Shown here: in pieces, positions 4,739 through 7,299 of the stretch | How the letters are laid out: each line of letters opens with the position of its first letter | Position numbering within the stretch: position 1 is the first letter of the stretch | Assembly (NCBI GenBank): GCA_030040115.1 | Contig: JASHUH010000235.1 | Coordinates: forward strand, 1 to 7,299 | DNA from: Acidobacteriaceae bacterium | Lineage (GTDB): Bacteria > Acidobacteriota > Terriglobia > Terriglobales > Acidobacteriaceae | Direction: 5' to 3' | DNA: 7,299 bases | Program-made: the position numbers and the translations under genes | The notes under the pieces: model-generated | Told to the model about the DNA's origin: nothing | Seen by the model: the letters and a program-made list of their open reading frames with translations, nothing else | The model's database searches: none

Positions 4739-5983
4739 ATGCAGCCGATGCATTCCATTCCCGCCCGGGGCGGAATCAACTACGATGAATCCCCGTTTCT
4801 CGCCATTTGGGAAGTCACCCAATCCTGCGACCTGGCCTGCAAACATTGCCGCGCCGCCGCGCAGCCTATGGCGCACCCCGATCAACTCACCCATGCCGAG
4901 GGCAAGGCGCTCATCGACCAGATCGCCGCAATGCACATCCCCATCTTCGTGTTCACCGGAGGCGACCCCCTGAAGCGCCCCGATGTCTACGACCTCATTC
5001 ACTACGCCGCCGACAAAGGCGTCCACGTCGCCCTCACACCGAGCGCAACACCCCTTCTAACCCGCGAAGCCATCTTCAAATTGAAGGAAGCGGGCCTGGT
5101 GCGGCTCGGCATCTCGCTGGACGGGTCGACCCCGGAGATTCACGACGCTTTTCGTGGGCTGCCAGGGGCCTGGGCGCGCACCATCCAGGCGATTGAGTGG
5201 GCGAACGAGGCCGGTATTCCCATCCAGGTTCACTCCACTGTCAGCCGGCACAACGCGCACGATCTGGACAACCTTGGCAATCTCTTTGAGCGCCTCGCCA
5301 TCGTCATGTGGAATGTCTTTTTCCTGGTTCCTGTGGGCCGCGGCCAGCTCGCCGACTTGCTCTCCGGCGACGAGTTTGAACAGGTCTTTGGCAAGATTTA
5401 CGAGCTTTCCCACCGCGTGAATTTCCAGATCAAGACCACTGAGGCCATGCACTACCGCCGTTACCTGCTCCAACACAACCTGGAGGAGCGACGGATTGGC
5501 CACGGTCACGGCAGCGGTCATCCACAGAGTGCGGCGGCCGCGGCGCCAATATCGGCCACGGCGGCCTATGAGCCCGGCGCACCCACTGCTGACGCGGCTA
5601 CCCGCAACCGCAGTTGGGCCACACGCCGCGTCAACGACGGCAAGGGGTTTGTCTTTGTTTCCCACGTGGGCAACGTTTATCCCAGCGGATTCCTGCCCAT
5701 CCACGCCGGCAATATCCGCGAAACGCCGCTGGCCGAGATCTATCAGAACGCACCCATCTTCAAGGCCCTCCGCGACACGTCGCGTCTCGAGGGCAAGTGC
5801 GGCGCCTGCGAGTACAAGGAAATCTGCGGCGGCAGCCGCGCCCGCGCCTACGCCCTCACCGGCGACCCGCTGGCCCAGGAGCCCTGCTGCATTTACCAGC
5901 CCAGGAACTGGACTCCGCGCGCCGAAGGCGAACCTGCCGCCATTTGCCAGCCTGAAATTTCCACGCCATTGGTCACGCTGTAG
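4739..5983 (+). CDS. Radical SAM/SPASM enzyme, TIGR04053 / NirJ-AhbD-like
   Basis: 414 residues. The radical SAM cluster motif is C30-x3-C34-x2-C37 in 'TQSCDLACKHCRA', followed by 'FTGGDPL' (72-78, SAM-binding GGxP-type motif) and 'LGISLDGSTPEIHDAFRG' (123-140). The C-terminal SPASM region holds C354-x2-C357-x5-C363 and C383/C384, ligands for a second 4Fe-4S cluster. This layout matches TIGR04053 proteins and is close to the haem d1/haem enzymes NirJ, AhbC and AhbD; the substrate cannot be told from sequence, and no ahb/nir genes are adjacent. Unusual is a His- then Ala/Pro-rich insert (about 253-290, beginning 'GHGHGSGH') between catalytic and SPASM parts. The ATG at 4739 is chosen because AAGGAGG lies just upstream (4728-4734); the frame is open from 4640 but those residues are not family-like. 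It is probably oxygen-sensitive and cytoplasmic. Confidence 0.92.
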   Translation: MQPMHSIPARGGINYDESPFLAIWEVTQSCDLACKHCRAAAQPMAHPDQLTHAEGKALIDQIAAMHIPIFVFTGGDPLKRPDVYDLIHYAADKGVHVALTPSATPLLTREAIFKLKEAGLVRLGISLDGSTPEIHDAFRGLPGAWARTIQAIEWANEAGIPIQVHSTVSRHNAHDLDNLGNLFERLAIVMWNVFFLVPVGRGQLADLLSGDEFEQVFGKIYELSHRVNFQIKTTEAMHYRRYLLQHNLEERRIGHGHGSGHPQSAAAAAPISATAAYEPGAPTADAATRNRSWATRRVNDGKGFVFVSHVGNVYPSGFLPIHAGNIRETPLAEIYQNAPIFKALRDTSRLEGKCGACEYKEICGGSRARAYALTGDPLAQEPCCIYQPRNWTPRAEGEPAAICQPEISTPLVTL

Positions 5984-6031
5984 GACCGCACAGCAGCAAG
6001 CTCCTGCAAGGGCAGCGTCCGGATCGGTCCC

Positions 6032-6059
6032 TTGACACTGGATCGCGGGGAACGATAAA
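6032..6059 (+). promoter_or_regulatory. Sigma70 promoter for the NHL propeller gene
   Basis: A perfect TTGACA (6032-6037), a 16-base spacer and GATAAA (6054-6059, 4/6 to TATAAT). Transcription would start near 6066, giving a leader of about 20 bases with the AGGAG ribosome site. It implies that the propeller gene can be expressed independently of the radical SAM gene 102 bases upstream. Confidence 0.55.
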
Positions 6060-6085
6060 GTCGCGCAGTTGTAGGAGATGACTGC

Positions 6086-7299
6086 GTGAAACGACACGTC
6101 TATTTATGGATAGGGGTGGCCGCGCTGGTTGCGGTCGCGATAGCGAGCGTGGTGCTCGTCAAGCGGAGCAGGAATGTGCGCGCCGCGGGCGACGGCGACG
6201 AAGTGATGGTTCCCAAGTTTGAAGTGGATCCCTTCTGGCCCAAGCCATTGCCGAACCATTGGATTCTGGGCATGACCATCGGCGTGGCGGTGGATGCGCA
6301 ACAAAACGTGTGGATTGTGCACCGGCCGCAAACGCTGGACAGGATGGAGTCCTACCTCACCCGCGGTGAGGCGGATTGCTGCACGGCGGCGCCGGATGTG
6401 CTGGAATTCGACCCCGCGGGAAACCTGATCCGGCACTGGGGCAAGGCGCCGGGTCACGATTGGCCAAGCTCCAATCACGGCATCACCATCGATAGCGATG
6501 GGAACGTGTGGCTGGGAGGAAATGGCGCCGGTCAGCCCGGCCCGCCTCCGGGGAGTGCGGCCCAATTCGCGGCTGCGCCGGCACCCGCTCCCGATGCGGA
6601 GGTCAACGCCAAACAGGTTTACCATGACAGCTTTATCCTCAAGTTCAGTCCGGACGGGAAGTTCCTGGGCGAGATCGGGCGGGCCAACGGAAGCCAGGGA
6701 AGCCTCGACACCAAAAACGTGAAGGGCGTAGCCGAGATCCGCTTCATTCCGGGGACGCACAATTTGATCGCAGCCGACGGCTACGGGAACCATCGCGTTT
6801 CGGTGTGGAATGCAGATACGCTGCAGTTTGTCAAGATGTGGGGCGCGTATGGACACACGCCGAGCGACGAGCGGCTGCCGATGTACAATCCGAATTCACC
6901 GCAGTTCGGCAACCCGGTGCATTGCGCCGCGCCGTCCCATGATGGGCTGATTTATGTCTGCGACCGCAAGAACAATCGCGTTCAGATCTTCAAATACGAC
7001 GGAACCTACGTGAAGCAGTTTGTCGTGGAGCCCAATTCGAAGGGAGACGGGGCACCTTTTGACATTGCTTTCTCTCCCGATCCCGAGCAGAAGTTCATGT
7101 ACATTGCCGACGGCACGAACATGAAGATCCATGTCTTCGACCGCAAGTCGCTGAAAGAGCTGTACAGCTTTGGCGATGGAGGCAGGCAGCCGGGGGAGTT
7201 TTATGCGGTGCACAACATTGTGACCGACGCCAAGGGCGACATCTTCACCACCGAAACCTATCATGGCCAACGCGTGCAAAAGTTTGTGTACAAGGGGCT
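6086..7299 (+). CDS. Membrane-anchored NHL-repeat six-bladed beta-propeller protein (3' end beyond window)
   Basis: 404 codons are open from GTG 6086 to the window edge, so the C-terminus is missing. Residues 5-25 form one hydrophobic segment (signal anchor, or signal peptide without a clear cleavage site), followed by a basic stretch, so the bulk is probably periplasmic or extracytoplasmic. 'FEVDPFWPKPLPNHWILG' (45-62) opens a beta-propeller with NHL-like blades: GVAVDAQQNVWIVHR (66-80), GITIDSDGNVWLGG (132-145), NLIAADGYGNHRVSVW (226-241), LIYVCDRKNNRVQIF (288-302), FMYIADGTNMKIHVF (337-351) and GDIFTTETYHGQRVQKF (384-400). The fold resembles the peptidyl-amidating-lyase-like/SMP-30-like propellers of environmental bacteria; the substrate is unknown. 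A Gly/Pro/Ala-rich loop (144-171) interrupts two blades. AGGAG (6073-6077), eight bases upstream, supports the GTG; no in-frame ATG is near. It has its own promoter. Confidence 0.88.
   Translation, partial: MKRHVYLWIGVAALVAVAIASVVLVKRSRNVRAAGDGDEVMVPKFEVDPFWPKPLPNHWILGMTIGVAVDAQQNVWIVHRPQTLDRMESYLTRGEADCCTAAPDVLEFDPAGNLIRHWGKAPGHDWPSSNHGITIDSDGNVWLGGNGAGQPGPPPGSAAQFAAAPAPAPDAEVNAKQVYHDSFILKFSPDGKFLGEIGRANGSQGSLDTKNVKGVAEIRFIPGTHNLIAADGYGNHRVSVWNADTLQFVKMWGAYGHTPSDERLPMYNPNSPQFGNPVHCAAPSHDGLIYVCDRKNNRVQIFKYDGTYVKQFVVEPNSKGDGAPFDIAFSPDPEQKFMYIADGTNMKIHVFDRKSLKELYSFGDGGRQPGEFYAVHNIVTDAKGDIFTTETYHGQRVQKFVYKG

Noticed and set aside
5983..6030. Inverted repeat GGACCG / CGGTCC after the radical SAM gene as a terminator
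   Set aside because: Only 6 bp with a 36-base loop and no T run; too weak to call.
6078..6089. Three-codon mini-frame ATG-ACT-GCG-TGA overlapping the GTG start of the propeller gene
   Set aside because: The AGGAG ribosome site is only zero to one base before this ATG but eight bases before the GTG, so the GTG is the functional start.
5057..6097. Minus-strand open frame of 346 codons opposite the radical SAM gene
   Set aside because: The plus-strand gene has all radical SAM and SPASM motifs; the antisense product is Ala/Gly/Val-rich with no recognisable family.
6104..6856. Minus-strand open frames opposite the NHL propeller gene, here and at 6896-7279
   Set aside because: The plus strand carries a continuous propeller protein with a promoter and ribosome site; these are shadows.

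Overview
This is a GC-rich bacterial chromosomal window with seven recognisable protein genes plus one very small one. Taken together they suggest a soil Acidobacteriota (Terriglobia-like) or similar environmental bacterium. The grounds are high GC in the coding regions, a CsbD / lmo0937-family / DUF3309 set of small stress proteins, a tandem-domain universal stress protein, and an NHL-type propeller with the 'VDPFWPKPLPNHW' signature. The taxonomic assignment is an inference, because there is no rRNA or other marker gene here.

Layout. (1) 1-1498, minus strand: a comF-like phosphoribosyltransferase gene is followed after 12 bases by an HNH endonuclease gene that runs off the left edge; they look like one operon. 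A plausible sigma70 promoter at 1607-1635 argues that comF starts at the GTG at 1498 rather than at the upstream ATG at 1636. (2) 1637-1823: a gap with several potential RNA hairpins. (3) 1824-2344, minus strand: csbD (with an unusual charged tail made by a 27-bp tandem duplication) and, upstream of it, a 50-residue lmo0937-family membrane protein. (4) 2345-2874: about 530 bases with no convincing gene. (5) 2875-3024, plus strand: a 49-residue DUF3309-like membrane peptide followed by a strong hairpin. (6) 3308-4267, minus strand: a two-domain UspA protein. (7) 4268-4738: a long divergent control region with two CRP/FNR-type dyads (GTGA-N6-TCAC) exactly 189 bp apart, an AT-rich block and a leader hairpin. 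(8) 4739-5983, plus strand: a radical SAM/SPASM enzyme resembling TIGR04053 and the NirJ/AhbC/AhbD haem-pathway group. (9) 6086 to the right edge, plus strand: a membrane-anchored beta-propeller (NHL) protein with its own TTGACA promoter, cut by the window end.

How it fits together: 1824-4267 reads as a small stress-response island (CsbD, two tiny membrane proteins, Usp). The divergent usp / radical SAM pair shares a control region with CRP/FNR-like operators, which would fit regulation by energy or oxygen state; this is an inference. I found no CRISPR array, tRNA, rRNA, insertion sequence or phage gene. The window contains no clear multi-gene new system; the most interesting items are the paired operators, the unassigned radical SAM enzyme and the structured gap at 1640-1806.
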